Positions 7,909 through 17,290 of a stretch of DNA of 64,000 bases are shown here, piece by piece (position 1 is the stretch's first letter; the number at the start of each line of letters is the position of its first letter). Source of the DNA: Oscillospiraceae bacterium (lineage in GTDB: Bacteria > Bacillota > Clostridia > Oscillospirales > Ruminococcaceae); NCBI GenBank assembly GCA_021200775.1, contig JAJQGB010000007.1:92826-156825 (forward strand). Direction: 5' to 3'. The translations under genes and the position numbers were made by a program. Under the pieces are notes generated by a model, which saw nothing but the letters and a program-made list of their open reading frames with translations, was not told the DNA's origin and made no database searches.

Positions 7909-8200
7909 TATAATGAATTTACTGGGCATTTGCCGCAAAGCCGGCAAGCTCACCCTCGGGATGGACGAAGTAAAAGGCACAGTCCACTCCGGGAAAGCAT
8001 ATATCGTCCTTGTCACGAAAGACCTGGCGGAGCGCTCAAAAAGCGAAATCTCACGAGTATGTGAGGAGCACGGAACCCCAATATACGAAATACCCGAGAG
8101 CATGTACGATGTTGGTGCGGCTCTTGGAAAGGTTTACGGAATCATGTCCGTTACCGATGCGGGGTTCGCAAAAGCCACCGTCAAGCGGTTGACAAGCTAA
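7901..8200 (+). CDS. ylxQ: L7Ae/L30e-family RNA-binding protein YlxQ
   Basis: The 99-residue protein has the L7Ae fold pattern: NLLGICRKAGKLTLGMDEV, then AYIVLVTKDLAERSK, IYEIPESMYDVGAALGK and VTDAGFAK. These proteins bind kink-turn RNAs and are thought to contact ribosomal or RNase P RNA. The start ATG at 7901 lies inside the end of ylxR and is preceded by GGAAGGCGG; an ATG four codons later is possible. The gene is followed by infB. Confidence 0.92.
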   Translation: MADIMNLLGICRKAGKLTLGMDEVKGTVHSGKAYIVLVTKDLAERSKSEISRVCEEHGTPIYEIPESMYDVGAALGKVYGIMSVTDAGFAKATVKRLTS

Positions 8201-8221
8201 TGACCATAAGGAGATTTGCCT

Positions 8222-10699
8222 ATGATTACAAAATACAAATTATCAAACCTTGCGAAGGATTTAAACATTCCGGTGAACGACGTCATCGATTGCCTGACTC
8301 CCGTTTTCGGAGTCAAAAAGGGCTCGACGATTTTAGGACCTGAGGAGATTAACTATGTCTTCGAGGTCTTCACCGGCAAGAACCAGGTGAGTAGCTTTGA
8401 CGACTACTTCAACTACAAGCCGGTAAGAAAGCCGAAGGCTCCTAAGACCGAAGCTCCGAAGCAGGAAGTTAAGAAAGAGGAGCCGAAGCCGGTTGAGGAG
8501 AAGGCTGAAGCCGAGAAGGCTCCCGTAGTGGAAGAAGTCAAGCCGGAAGTTAAGCCCGAGCCTGTTCCAGCACCTGCTCCCGTAGCAGAAGAGAAGAAGC
8601 CGGAACCGGTTGCCGAGGAGAAGAAAGAAAAGCACTCCGACAAGAAGCCGGCAAAGAAGAAGGAGCGTGGCGAGAGAATCCAGCTCGTCACCGGCAAGAC
8701 TGAAAGCACTACTTATGCCCAGCGTGAGAAGACCCACGTTGTGGACACCCGTGGCAGCTATGTAAATATCGACAAGTATAACGAGCACTACGACAATCTG
8801 GCTGACAGTAAGAACCGTGGCGGAGACAACTATCAGAAGAAGCAGAAGCTCACTCAGAAGTCCCGCCAGCAGAAGAAGGAGAAGCTCTCCACCAAGCGTG
8901 AGACAGAAGCCGAGAGAATGAAGCGCATGGAGCTCGAACGGGCAAGAAAGCTCAAGGTCCGTGTTCAGATTCCGGACGAAATCACCGTTTCCGAGCTCGC
9001 TACCCGTTTGAAGGCTACCGTTTCCGACGTTATAAAGAAGCTCATCGGCTTGGGAGTTATGGCGTCCCAGAACGAAGTCATCGACTTCGACACTGCGGCT
9101 CTGGTTGCTGAAGAAATGGGAGCTAAGGTTGAAAAGGAAGTTGTCGTGACGATTGAGGAGAGACTCATCGTCGACGAAGAGGACACCGCCGAGAATCTCC
9201 AGCCGAGAGACCCTGTCGTAGTTGTAATGGGTCACGTCGACCACGGAAAGACCTCGCTTCTCGACAAAATCCGCCATGCAAACGTAACCGCAACCGAAGC
9301 GGGAGGAATCACCCAGCACATCGGTGCTTACAGAGTTTCCATCAGCGGAAGAGACATCACCTTCCTCGATACGCCCGGTCACGAAGCGTTTACAGCTATG
9401 AGACTTCGTGGCGCTATGGTTACCGATATTGCAATACTCGTTGTTGCCGCTGACGACGGAATCATGCCGCAGACGGTTGAAGCCATCAACCACGCAAAGG
9501 CGGCAGGAGTTTCAATAATCGTTGCCATCAACAAGATGGATAAAGAGGGCGCAAACCCGGACAGAATCATGCAACAGCTCACCGAGCACGACCTGGTTGT
9601 CGAAGCATGGGGCGGCGACGTCATGTGCGTTCCCGTTTCGGCAAAGACCGGAGCAGGTATAGATGAGCTTTTGGAAGACATAATTCTTGTAGCCGATGTT
9701 CTTGAACTCAAAGCCAACCCGAACCGTGCGGCGAAGGGCTCAGTCATCGAAGCAAGACTTGACAAGGGTCGTGGACCGGTCGCAACAGTTCTTGTCCAGA
9801 ACGGCACACTCCATTCGGGCGACGTCATCATCGCCGGAACGGCTGTCGGACGTGTCAGAACGATGACGGACGACAAGGGAAGAATCGTTGAGACGGCAGG
9901 ACCTTCAGTTCCTGTTGAGATTACCGGTCTTGCGGAAGTCCCTGCGGCTGGTGACACCTTCAACGCCGTTGCCGACGAAAAGCTCGCAAGAGAGCTCGTC
10001 GAAAAGAGAAAGCAGGAAGCAAAGGAAGAAGTCTTCAAGCAGGCTCAGAAGGTTACACTCGATAACCTCTTCAGCCAGATTAACGAAGGCGAAATCAAGG
10101 AGCTTCCCATCATCGTCAAGGCTGACGTTCAGGGCTCAGTCGAAGCCGTCAAGCAGTCGCTCGAAAAGATTTCAAACGACGAAGTCAAGGTTAAGGTTAT
10201 CCACGGCGGCGTAGGTGCGATTTCCGAATCGGATGTCATGCTTGCCGGCGCTTCGGGTGCAATTATAGTCGGATTCAACGTCCGTCCCGACCCTGTTGCA
10301 AAGGAAAACGCCGAGCGTGACGGAGTTGAACTGAAGACCTACAGAGTTATTTACGAAGCCATCGAGGAAATCGAAGCCGCTATGAAGGGTATGCTTGCGC
10401 CGAAGTATGTCGAAGTGGACACCGCACGTGTCGAGGTAAGACAGGTCTACAAGATTACCGGCGTCGGACAGGTAGCAGGATGCTATGTCCAGTCGGGCAA
10501 GATTTCGAGAAACGATTTGGTACGTGTCGTACGTGACGGCATCGTAATCGCCGAAGATAAGATGTCCAGCCTAAAGCGCTTCAAGGACAATGTCCGTGAC
10601 GTTGCGCAAGGCTACGAGTGCGGCATCACCCTTGAAAAGTTCACCGACTTTAAAGAGGGAGATATATTCGAGGCGTATCAGCTTAATGAAGCGGAGTAA
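8222..10699 (+). CDS. infB: Translation initiation factor IF-2
   Basis: The 825-residue GTPase begins with a short IF2_N-type domain ([19 protein letters not shown]), then a low-complexity linker rich in Lys, Glu, Pro and Ala (about 60-215), a second IF2_N domain, and the G domain from about residue 330: [12 protein letters not shown] (G1), DTPGHEAF (G3), NKMDK (G4). Beta-barrel domains and the C-terminal initiator-tRNA-binding domain follow ([17 protein letters not shown]). It delivers formyl-Met-tRNA to the 30S subunit. AAGGAG lies eight bases before the ATG at 8222. A paired-hairpin repeat separates it from rbfA. Confidence 0.97.
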   Translation: MITKYKLSNLAKDLNIPVNDVIDCLTPVFGVKKGSTILGPEEINYVFEVFTGKNQVSSFDDYFNYKPVRKPKAPKTEAPKQEVKKEEPKPVEEKAEAEKAPVVEEVKPEVKPEPVPAPAPVAEEKKPEPVAEEKKEKHSDKKPAKKKERGERIQLVTGKTESTTYAQREKTHVVDTRGSYVNIDKYNEHYDNLADSKNRGGDNYQKKQKLTQKSRQQKKEKLSTKRETEAERMKRMELERARKLKVRVQIPDEITVSELATRLKATVSDVIKKLIGLGVMASQNEVIDFDTAALVAEEMGAKVEKEVVVTIEERLIVDEEDTAENLQPRDPVVVVMGHVDHGKTSLLDKIRHANVTATEAGGITQHIGAYRVSISGRDITFLDTPGHEAFTAMRLRGAMVTDIAILVVAADDGIMPQTVEAINHAKAAGVSIIVAINKMDKEGANPDRIMQQLTEHDLVVEAWGGDVMCVPVSAKTGAGIDELLEDIILVADVLELKANPNRAAKGSVIEARLDKGRGPVATVLVQNGTLHSGDVIIAGTAVGRVRTMTDDKGRIVETAGPSVPVEITGLAEVPAAGDTFNAVADEKLARELVEKRKQEAKEEVFKQAQKVTLDNLFSQINEGEIKELPIIVKADVQGSVEAVKQSLEKISNDEVKVKVIHGGVGAISESDVMLAGASGAIIVGFNVRPDPVAKENAERDGVELKTYRVIYEAIEEIEAAMKGMLAPKYVEVDTARVEVRQVYKITGVGQVAGCYVQSGKISRNDLVRVVRDGIVIAEDKMSSLKRFKDNVRDVAQGYECGITLEKFTDFKEGDIFEAYQLNEAE

Positions 10700-10863
10700 C
10701 CCTTCCACCACCGCCTTCGGCGGCGGTCCCCCTCCGGAAGTTCGCTTGCGAACTTCATTTCAGAGGGAGGCTATGACTGCCTCACGCAAGGTTTTTGAGA
10801 GAATAAAAATGGGCTCCCCTGAAAGGGGAGCTGGCAGCCACGAAGTGGCTGACTGAGGGGTTT
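10698..10863. repeat. Paired-hairpin repeat, copy 2
   Basis: A full element lies between infB and rbfA and starts within the infB stop codon (TAACCC). The left half has CACCGCCttcgGGCGGTG-like pairing and an extra hairpin GAAGTTCGcttGCGAACTTC. The right half has GCTCCCCtgaaaGGGGAGC, GCCACgaaGTGGC and GACTGAGGGGTTT. The middle reads CTATGACTGCCTCACGCAAG, shared with copies 8 and 11. It is part of the operon transcript. Confidence 0.85.
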
Positions 10864-10877
10864 CCAGGAGGTATAAA

Positions 10878-11231
10878 ATGGCTGACCACAAATCCGAACG
10901 CTTCTCTTCTGACTTGCAGAGGATTCTGAGCACTATGCTCGGGGAGCTTAAAGACCCACGAATCAAGGACAGGATGCTTACGATTGTCCGGTGCGAAGTC
11001 ACGAGAGACCGTTCAAGCGCAAGAGTTTACGTTTCCAGTTTAAACGGTATTGAAGAAGCAAAGGAAGCTGTGAAGGGCTTAGAAAGCGCTTCGGGGATGA
11101 TTAAAAGAAGAATCTCCGACAGCCTTCACATAAGAAAGGCTCCCGAGCTCAAATTTATAGCGGATGATTCGAGCGAATACTCCGCACACATTTCCAGGTT
11201 ACTTCGGGAAATGAACATCGAGGAGGATTGA
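10878..11231 (+). CDS. rbfA: Ribosome-binding factor A
   Basis: The 117-residue protein is a single KH-type domain: RFSSDLQRILSTMLGELKDPR at the start, then LTIVRCEVTRDRSSARVYVS with the interrupted KH turn, and PELKFIADDSSEYSAHISRLL at the end. RbfA binds the neck of the 30S subunit and is needed for 16S rRNA 5' end maturation. AGGAGG is six bases from the ATG, just after a large repeat, so this gene has its own good ribosome site. Confidence 0.94.
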   Translation: MADHKSERFSSDLQRILSTMLGELKDPRIKDRMLTIVRCEVTRDRSSARVYVSSLNGIEEAKEAVKGLESASGMIKRRISDSLHIRKAPELKFIADDSSEYSAHISRLLREMNIEED

Positions 11232-11239
11232 CACAAGAG

Positions 11240-12199
11240 ATGGAAAATATCAAGCTTACAAGCTACGATGAGGTGGCTGAAATACTCCGTGAATGTGACA
11301 ACGTCACAATTCTCACCCACAAAAGCCCCGACGGCGACTGCATCGGCGCCGGAATGGGACTCTGCCTTTACCTTCGGTCGTTAGGCAAGAAGGCAAATGT
11401 CGTGAACGATGAGGAATTCCCCGCAAGGTACGATTTCCTTATCGGTGACTACAAGCCGATGAACTTCAAGGAAAAGTTCGTAATCTCTGTCGACATCTCC
11501 GACACAACGCTCTTAGGCGACAATCTCGCTGAGTATGCAGACAAGATTGATTTATGCATCGACCACCACGGCTCAAACAGATTCTTCGCAAAGAAGTCTT
11601 ATGTCGACCCGCAGGCTTCCGCCGCTTGCCTCATAATCTTCGAGCTTTTGGAGCATATGGGAGCAGAAATCACTCTTCCGATTGCCACAAATCTCTACAC
11701 CGGGCTTGCGACCGACACCGGTTGCTTCAAGTTCCAGAACACCACTCCCGAAGCCCACATTGCGGCGGCGAAGCTCATGAGAATTGGCGTTGATTTCGAG
11801 CACATCAACAGGAAAATGTTTGACATCAAGTCGAGAAACAGAATCGTTGCCGAGCAGAGACTTGTCAGCGGTATGCGCTTCTTCGAGGATGGACAGATTG
11901 GCTTCCTGACAGTTACAAATCAGGCTATAACCGAGTTCCATATCGATAGAAGTGAACTCGAAACATTCGCCCAGATTCCTCTTACAATTGAGGGTGTCAG
12001 ATTCGGTTACACCATCAAACAGCAGGAGGACAAGCCGAACACCTACAAGATTTCCCTTAGGACTACCGACGCTGATGCCGCCGCAATCTGTGGCGAACTT
12101 GGCGGTGGCGGACATTTAAGAGCCGCAGGTTGCACCGTTGAGGGCAAGCTCAGGGAAGTATACGTCAAGCTTCTCGATGTCACAAGGAAGTATCTGTGA
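11240..12199 (+). CDS. nrnA: DHH/DHHA1 phosphoesterase, NrnA-type nanoRNase
   Basis: About 320 residues show the DHH family motifs: LTHKSPDGDCIGAGMGLCLY (Mn-binding Asp pair), VDISD, LCIDHHGSN (the DHH triad), and the C-terminal DHHA1 RNA-binding motif GGGGHLRAAGCTV. NrnA-type enzymes degrade 2-5 nt RNA fragments and also 3'-phosphoadenosine 5'-phosphate. The ATG at 11240 is 13 bases from AGGAGG; a TTG at 11228 is in frame but only one base from it, so the start is not certain. The stop overlaps the truB start by four bases (GTGA). Confidence 0.9.
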   Translation: MENIKLTSYDEVAEILRECDNVTILTHKSPDGDCIGAGMGLCLYLRSLGKKANVVNDEEFPARYDFLIGDYKPMNFKEKFVISVDISDTTLLGDNLAEYADKIDLCIDHHGSNRFFAKKSYVDPQASAACLIIFELLEHMGAEITLPIATNLYTGLATDTGCFKFQNTTPEAHIAAAKLMRIGVDFEHINRKMFDIKSRNRIVAEQRLVSGMRFFEDGQIGFLTVTNQAITEFHIDRSELETFAQIPLTIEGVRFGYTIKQQEDKPNTYKISLRTTDADAAAICGELGGGGHLRAAGCTVEGKLREVYVKLLDVTRKYL

Positions 12200-13098
12200 C
12201 TCTCGAAAATCTCCCCGGCGGAGTGCTTCTTATTGACAAGCCGTCGGGGTACACATCCTTTGACGTTATCGCCGTTCTTCGTGGACTCCTCCACGAAAAA
12301 AGGCTCGGTCACACCGGGACTTTAGACCCGATGGCGACAGGCGTTCTGCCGGTTCTTATCGGCAAGGCGACCGGCGCCAGCGACATACTTCCAATTGATG
12401 AAAAGTCATATCGAGCCGATTTTGTACTCGGCAAGTCCACCGACACCCAGGACATAACCGGGAAAGTGCTGTCTGAGACGGATAAGCCGATAACCGAAGC
12501 TGAGATTTTAGGGAAGCTCCCGCAGTTTCGGGGAGTGATTTCCCAGCTTCCGCCGATGTATTCGGCAGTGTCCGTGAATGGAAAAAGGCTTTATGAGCTT
12601 GCCCGGCAGGGAGTCAGCGTCGAACGGACGCCACGTGAGATTACTGTTTACAGTATCGAGCTTGAAAGATATGACGAATCGGGAAGAACCGGAACGCTTC
12701 TTATCTCCTGCTCGAAGGGAACCTACATCCGCACTATTATCAGTGACCTGGGCGACTCGTTAGGCGTCGGAGGCTGTATGACAGCGCTTCGGAGAATCTC
12801 GGCGCACGGTTTCGGGATTGAAGAGTGTACTCCGCTCGAAGACTTGCGGGCAAGCGAGAATCCGCTTGAAATGGCGATTCCGAAGATTGTCCCCACCGAC
12901 AAGCTTTTTGAGTGCTATCCGAAGCTGAATCTCTCGGAAGCCCAGACCCGGATGTACAAAAACGGCGTCAAGCTGGATGCAAAGAGGGTTCGGGGAGCCA
13001 AAGAAGACGGGATTTTCAGAATCTACGGAAACTCAGGGTTCTTAGGACTTTGCAGAGTCCAGAACGGCGAAATCAGAATAGTAAAGAATTTCTGGTGA
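12196..13098 (+). CDS. truB: tRNA pseudouridine(55) synthase TruB
   Basis: The 300-residue enzyme has GGVLLIDKPSGYTSFDV at the N-terminus and RLGHTGTLDPMATGVLPV with the catalytic aspartate, followed by YSAVSVNGKRLYELARQG and the CSKGTYIRTI motif. It isomerises U55 in the T loop of tRNAs. The GTG start overlaps the nrnA stop as GTGA, and AGGAAG lies just upstream, indicating coupling. A C-terminal PUA-like segment completes the usual length. Confidence 0.95.
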   Translation: MTLENLPGGVLLIDKPSGYTSFDVIAVLRGLLHEKRLGHTGTLDPMATGVLPVLIGKATGASDILPIDEKSYRADFVLGKSTDTQDITGKVLSETDKPITEAEILGKLPQFRGVISQLPPMYSAVSVNGKRLYELARQGVSVERTPREITVYSIELERYDESGRTGTLLISCSKGTYIRTIISDLGDSLGVGGCMTALRRISAHGFGIEECTPLEDLRASENPLEMAIPKIVPTDKLFECYPKLNLSEAQTRMYKNGVKLDAKRVRGAKEDGIFRIYGNSGFLGLCRVQNGEIRIVKNFW

Positions 13099-13985
13099 TT
13101 AGTATTAGTGATACAAAAGTAAAAAAGGCTGTGCTTCTGGGGCTCTTCGACGGCGTCCACGTCGGTCATCAGTCGGCGCTTCGGGCGCTTCGTGAAACCG
13201 GAGCTGACGAAAAAATCGTCTACACCTTCCGTTCAAGCGAGGTCGACACCAAAGGTCACCGGAGCTTTGTCCTCAGCGACTCGGAAAAAGAAGAGAAGCT
13301 ACTTGAATACGGTGCCGACAGGGTTTACTTTGCCGACTTCGCAACCGTCCGGGACACCAGTCCCGAGGATTTCGTCAGGTGTACTCTTAAAGAAGAGTTC
13401 GGCGCCGACATTGTTCTCTCGGGCGAGAATTTCCGGTTCGGGAAGAATGCGGCAGGCGATTCGGAGCTTCTTAAATCGCTTTGTGAGTCATATGGCATGA
13501 TGTCGAAAATCGTCGAACTTGTCCATATTGGCGGGGAGACGGTTTCTACAACCAGAATCCGGAGCCTGATTGAACAGGGCGAAATGGCTGAGGCGAACGA
13601 GCTTTTAGGGTATAAATACTTCTTCGAGGGCAGAGTCATGCACGGGATGAGTCTCGGGCGTGAGATGGGGATAAGAACCGTCAATATTCCGGTGTCAGGG
13701 AAGAAAGTAGTCCCGAAGTTCGGCGTCTATTCGAGCGACGTGACGGTGATTCCGACAGGAGAAAAGTTCAAAGGCATTTCAAACGTGGGAGTGAAGCCGA
13801 CTGTCAGCGATTCGGGTGAAATCGGGCTTGAAACGCACATTTTAGGCGACGTCGGCGATTTATACCATGTGGATATAAAAGTGGAGCTTAAAAGGTTCTA
13901 CCGCCCGGAAAGGAAGTTTTCCGGGATAGAAGAACTCACGGCTACTATAAATAAAGACATAGACAAAAGAAGGGAGGAAGACTGA
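13095..13985 (+). CDS. ribF: Bifunctional riboflavin kinase/FAD synthetase RibF
   Basis: The 296 residues combine an N-terminal FMN adenylyltransferase domain ([17 protein letters not shown], then the late [13 protein letters not shown] motif) and a C-terminal riboflavin kinase domain from about 185 ([28 protein letters not shown]). The kinase motif usually written GxPTANI reads GIRTVNI here, so Pro is replaced by Arg; the Thr and Asn are kept. The GTG start overlaps the truB stop as GTGA. It makes FMN and FAD in the cytoplasm. Confidence 0.92.
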   Translation: MISISDTKVKKAVLLGLFDGVHVGHQSALRALRETGADEKIVYTFRSSEVDTKGHRSFVLSDSEKEEKLLEYGADRVYFADFATVRDTSPEDFVRCTLKEEFGADIVLSGENFRFGKNAAGDSELLKSLCESYGMMSKIVELVHIGGETVSTTRIRSLIEQGEMAEANELLGYKYFFEGRVMHGMSLGREMGIRTVNIPVSGKKVVPKFGVYSSDVTVIPTGEKFKGISNVGVKPTVSDSGEIGLETHILGDVGDLYHVDIKVELKRFYRPERKFSGIEELTATINKDIDKRREED

Positions 13986-14004
13986 TTATTCAGTCGACCG
14001 GAAA

Positions 14005-15456
14005 ATGAGTGAAGTAAGAACGAGGTTTGCACCATCACCTACCGGCTATATGCATATAGGAAATTTAAGAACCGCACTTTACACCTATATCATAGCCAAG
14101 AAGTACGGAGGAAAGTTCATCCTTCGTATTGAAGATACCGACCAGGAAAGATATGTCGAGGGTGCTGTCGACACTATTTATCGCACTCTCAAAGCAGTAG
14201 GACTCAACTGGGACGAAGGACCGGACGTCGGTGGCGACTATGGACCTTATGTACAGTCGGAGAGAATGGGCATTTTCAAGAAATATGCGCTGGAATTAGT
14301 GGAAAAGGGCGGAGCATACTATTGCTTCTGCGACAAGGACAGATTAACAGAGCTTAAAGCCGTTCAGGAAGCGGCAGGAATCAGCCCGATGTACGACAGG
14401 CACTGCCGCAATTTATCGAAAGAAGAAATCCAGGCAAAGCTTGATGCCGGAACACCCTATGTTATCCGTCAGAAGATTCCGCTTGAAGGCACCACCACCT
14501 TCCACGACGAGCTCTTCGGCGACATCACCGTCGAAAATTCGACTCTTGACGACCAGATTCTTCTTAAAGCTGACGGTATGCCTACTTATAACTTTGCGAA
14601 CGTCGTCGACGACCACCTGATGGGGATTACTCATGTTGTCCGTGGCAACGAATATCTCGCTTCCGCACCGAAGTATAATCTTCTTTACGAGGCGTTCGGC
14701 TGGGAGGTTCCTAAGTACATCCACGTCGCACCGATTATGAAGGACAAGCACAACAAGCTTTCAAAGAGAAACGGCGACGCTTCGTTTGAGGATTTGGTTC
14801 AAAAAGGGTATCTCAGTGAAGCCATCATAAACTACATCGCACTCCTGGGCTGGGCTCCGAAGGGCGAAAGAGAAATCTTCACGCTTCCGGAACTCATCGA
14901 AGAGTTTGAAATCGACGGGCTTTCAAAGTCCCCGGCTATCTTCGACCCGCTGAAATTAAGAGCCATCAACGGCGAATATATCCGTGCACTTACTCCTGAG
15001 AAGTTTGCAGAATATGCTGAGCCGTATATAAGACAGGTTGTCAAGAAAGACGTTGACATCTCAAAGATTGCGGCACTCTTACAGAACAGAACCGAAGTCT
15101 TTTCCGAAATTCCCGAGCAGGTTGACTTTATCGACGAGATGCCGGACTATGATTTGGCACTTTACGAGAACAAGAAGATGAAGACCAACCGTGAGACGGC
15201 TGTCGACGCTCTGACGAGAGCTTTGCCGGTTCTCGAAACCATCCCTGAGACTGATTGGAACTTCCAGAACATCCACGACAGGCTTTTCGACCTCATCGCC
15301 GAAATGGGAGTCAAGAACGGATATGTTCTCTGGTCTCTTCGTGTCGCCATCAGCGGCAAGCAGTTCACACCGGGCGGAGCATTTGAGATTGCCGAAATCA
15401 TCGGTAAGGATGAAACGATTGCAAGAATCAACCGTTCACTTGAAATGCTCGGATAG
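14005..15456 (+). CDS. gltX: Glutamate--tRNA ligase
   Basis: The 483-residue class I synthetase has [20 protein letters not shown], where the HIGH box reads HIGN, and NKLSKRNGD, the KMSKS-type loop, near residue 253. The C-terminal anticodon-binding bundle is complete. In Clostridia it usually charges both tRNA-Glu and tRNA-Gln when GatCAB is present; which applies cannot be told here. It is the last gene of the rimP operon, 19 bp after ribF. No strong terminator is visible behind it. Confidence 0.95.
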   Translation: MSEVRTRFAPSPTGYMHIGNLRTALYTYIIAKKYGGKFILRIEDTDQERYVEGAVDTIYRTLKAVGLNWDEGPDVGGDYGPYVQSERMGIFKKYALELVEKGGAYYCFCDKDRLTELKAVQEAAGISPMYDRHCRNLSKEEIQAKLDAGTPYVIRQKIPLEGTTTFHDELFGDITVENSTLDDQILLKADGMPTYNFANVVDDHLMGITHVVRGNEYLASAPKYNLLYEAFGWEVPKYIHVAPIMKDKHNKLSKRNGDASFEDLVQKGYLSEAIINYIALLGWAPKGEREIFTLPELIEEFEIDGLSKSPAIFDPLKLRAINGEYIRALTPEKFAEYAEPYIRQVVKKDVDISKIAALLQNRTEVFSEIPEQVDFIDEMPDYDLALYENKKMKTNRETAVDALTRALPVLETIPETDWNFQNIHDRLFDLIAEMGVKNGYVLWSLRVAISGKQFTPGGAFEIAEIIGKDETIARINRSLEMLG

Positions 15457-15552
15457 TGTTGCATTTCTTCAAAGAGTCACAGAGTGTACACAAATTTGAT
15501 GTACAATGCATAAGACATATATCGGAATTTACCGGAAAGGACGTAATACCCG

Positions 15553-16551
15553 ATGATTGAGGTAAAAAACCTTTGTAAATCCTACGGCGACAAATTGGCG
15601 GTCGACAACATAAGCTTTGAAGCTCACAACGGTGAGATTCTGGGCTTTCTGGGACCGAACGGCGCAGGAAAATCCACGACAATGAACATCCTGACGGGCT
15701 ATCTCTCCTCCACAAGCGGAGAAGCGTATATAAACGGCAAGGAAATCTTGGAAGAGCCGCTTCTTGCAAAGAAGGAAATAGGATATCTCCCCGAGTTTCC
15801 TCCGCTGTATCTTGACATGACCGTCAAAGAGTACCTGAATTTCATGTACGAGCTGAAGGGTTGCAAGATTCCAAAGAACACCCACTTGCAGGAAATATGC
15901 GAGCTTGTCAAGATTGAGGAGGTCTATAACCGCCTCATCAAGAACCTTTCAAAGGGATATAAACAGCGTGTCGGCTTGGCTCAGGCACTTGTCGGCAACC
16001 CGAACGTCCTTATCCTTGACGAACCGACGGTAGGTCTTGACCCGAAGCAGATTATCGAGATAAGAACGCTTATTAAAAAGCTTGGAAAGAACCACACGGT
16101 AATTCTTTCATCGCATATTCTTTCGGAAGTCCAGGCGGTCTGCGACCGTATCGTCATCATCAACGGCGGCAAGATTATCGCCGACGACACCGCAGACAAT
16201 CTCTCGAACACCTTAACCGCCGACCACAAGCTGATTGCCCGAATCGACGGTCCCAGAGAAGAAGTAATAAAAGTTATAAGCTCGATTCCGGGAGTCGTTT
16301 CCGTGTTAGCAGACATGCAGAGAGAAAAGGGCATCTGGGAATACAATATCGAAGCCGTCGAGGGAACGGATATAAGACGGGAGCTCAACAAGCGTCTTTC
16401 AGCTCGTAACTGGTACATCATGGGGCTTCGTCCTTCGGAGCTTACTCTTGAAGACATCTTCCTCAGACTTACGATGGGCGAAAGCGTCGACGAGTTCATA
16501 AACCAGAAAGCAGAGTCGCTTGACAGTCACGGGGAGGCGAAAAAGGCATGA
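15553..16551 (+). CDS. ABC transporter ATP-binding protein (GldA/NatA-like)
   Basis: The 332-residue protein has the Walker A GPNGAGKST (about 36-44), signature LSKGYKQRVGLAQAL, Walker B VLILDEPTVGLDP and the H-loop SSHILSE. A C-terminal extension of about 110 residues is typical of ABC-2 exporters of the CcmA/GldA group. It powers the permease encoded next, whose ATG overlaps this stop by four bases (ATGA). Together with the GldG-like and DUF4340 proteins it forms a four-gene exporter operon of unknown substrate. AAAGGACG lies about ten bases before the ATG. Confidence 0.9.
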   Translation: MIEVKNLCKSYGDKLAVDNISFEAHNGEILGFLGPNGAGKSTTMNILTGYLSSTSGEAYINGKEILEEPLLAKKEIGYLPEFPPLYLDMTVKEYLNFMYELKGCKIPKNTHLQEICELVKIEEVYNRLIKNLSKGYKQRVGLAQALVGNPNVLILDEPTVGLDPKQIIEIRTLIKKLGKNHTVILSSHILSEVQAVCDRIVIINGGKIIADDTADNLSNTLTADHKLIARIDGPREEVIKVISSIPGVVSVLADMQREKGIWEYNIEAVEGTDIRRELNKRLSARNWYIMGLRPSELTLEDIFLRLTMGESVDEFINQKAESLDSHGEAKKA

Positions 16552-17276
16552 AAGCAATATTCAAAAGAGAGCTGAGTTCATACTTCAATTCTCTTATAGG
16601 CTACATCTTCCTGACAGCCTTCTATGCCGCTTCGGGAGTACTGTTCAGTATTTCAGCGGTTTCTACAAGCTCGACCGACGGGCTTCTCTATCTGACTTCG
16701 GATATGTCGACGATGTTCTCGCTTTTATTCTATGTCCTGATGGTTCTTATCCCGATTCTTACGATGAGAACAATCTCGGAGGACATGAAGAACAAGACCG
16801 ACCAGTGCCTTCTTACGGCTCCAATCAGTCTCGGTTCATTGGTAGTCGGAAAGTACCTTGCGGCTTTGCTCGTGTATGCTATGGGCGTTGCGGCGACATT
16901 CGTCTATGCTATAGTACTTAACTTCTTCGTTGAGGTTCAGTGGCTCGAAGTTATGGGAAATATCGTGGGACTTCTTCTCATCGGTGCGGCGTTCATCGCA
17001 ATCTGCATGTTCGTCTCGTCCCTGACAGAGAATCAGGTTATCGCCGCTGTCGGCGGATTTGCGGCAATACTCGTTATGTATCTCATCTCGTCGATTGCCT
17101 CGGTTATCAACGTAAACTGGATTTCAAACATCCTCTATGAGCTCTCGGTTGTTTCGAGATACACCTATTTCACCTACGGATTATTCGACTTTTCAAACGT
17201 CCTCTTCTTTGTGAGCATGGTGGTCGTCTTCCTGTTCCTGACCGTCCGTGTTATTGAAAGACGCCGTTGGAGCTAA
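16548..17276 (+). CDS. ABC-2 type permease (GldF-like)
   Basis: The 242-residue protein has six predicted membrane helices and begins MKAIFKRELSSYFNSLIGYI, the amphipathic start typical of GldF/ABC-2 permeases. TMRTISEDMKNKTDQCLLTA is the conserved cytosolic loop of that family. It would form the membrane pore for the ATPase encoded just upstream. In Bacteroidetes GldF acts in gliding; in Firmicutes the same gene set occurs without gliding, and the exported substrate is unknown. Confidence 0.88.
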   Translation: MKAIFKRELSSYFNSLIGYIFLTAFYAASGVLFSISAVSTSSTDGLLYLTSDMSTMFSLLFYVLMVLIPILTMRTISEDMKNKTDQCLLTAPISLGSLVVGKYLAALLVYAMGVAATFVYAIVLNFFVEVQWLEVMGNIVGLLLIGAAFIAICMFVSSLTENQVIAAVGGFAAILVMYLISSIASVINVNWISNILYELSVVSRYTYFTYGLFDFSNVLFFVSMVVVFLFLTVRVIERRRWS

Positions 17277-17290
17277 GGAGGGACTTTGAT

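Noticed and set aside
8333..9493. A 386-codon minus-strand frame within infB
   Set aside because: It is a shadow of infB, whose GTPase motifs are intact; it has no ribosome site or homologous motif.
10590..10856. Short frames through repeat copies 2, 3 and 8
   Set aside because: They share residues such as PSTTAFGGGPPP only because the hairpin DNA is repeated; they have no ribosome sites.
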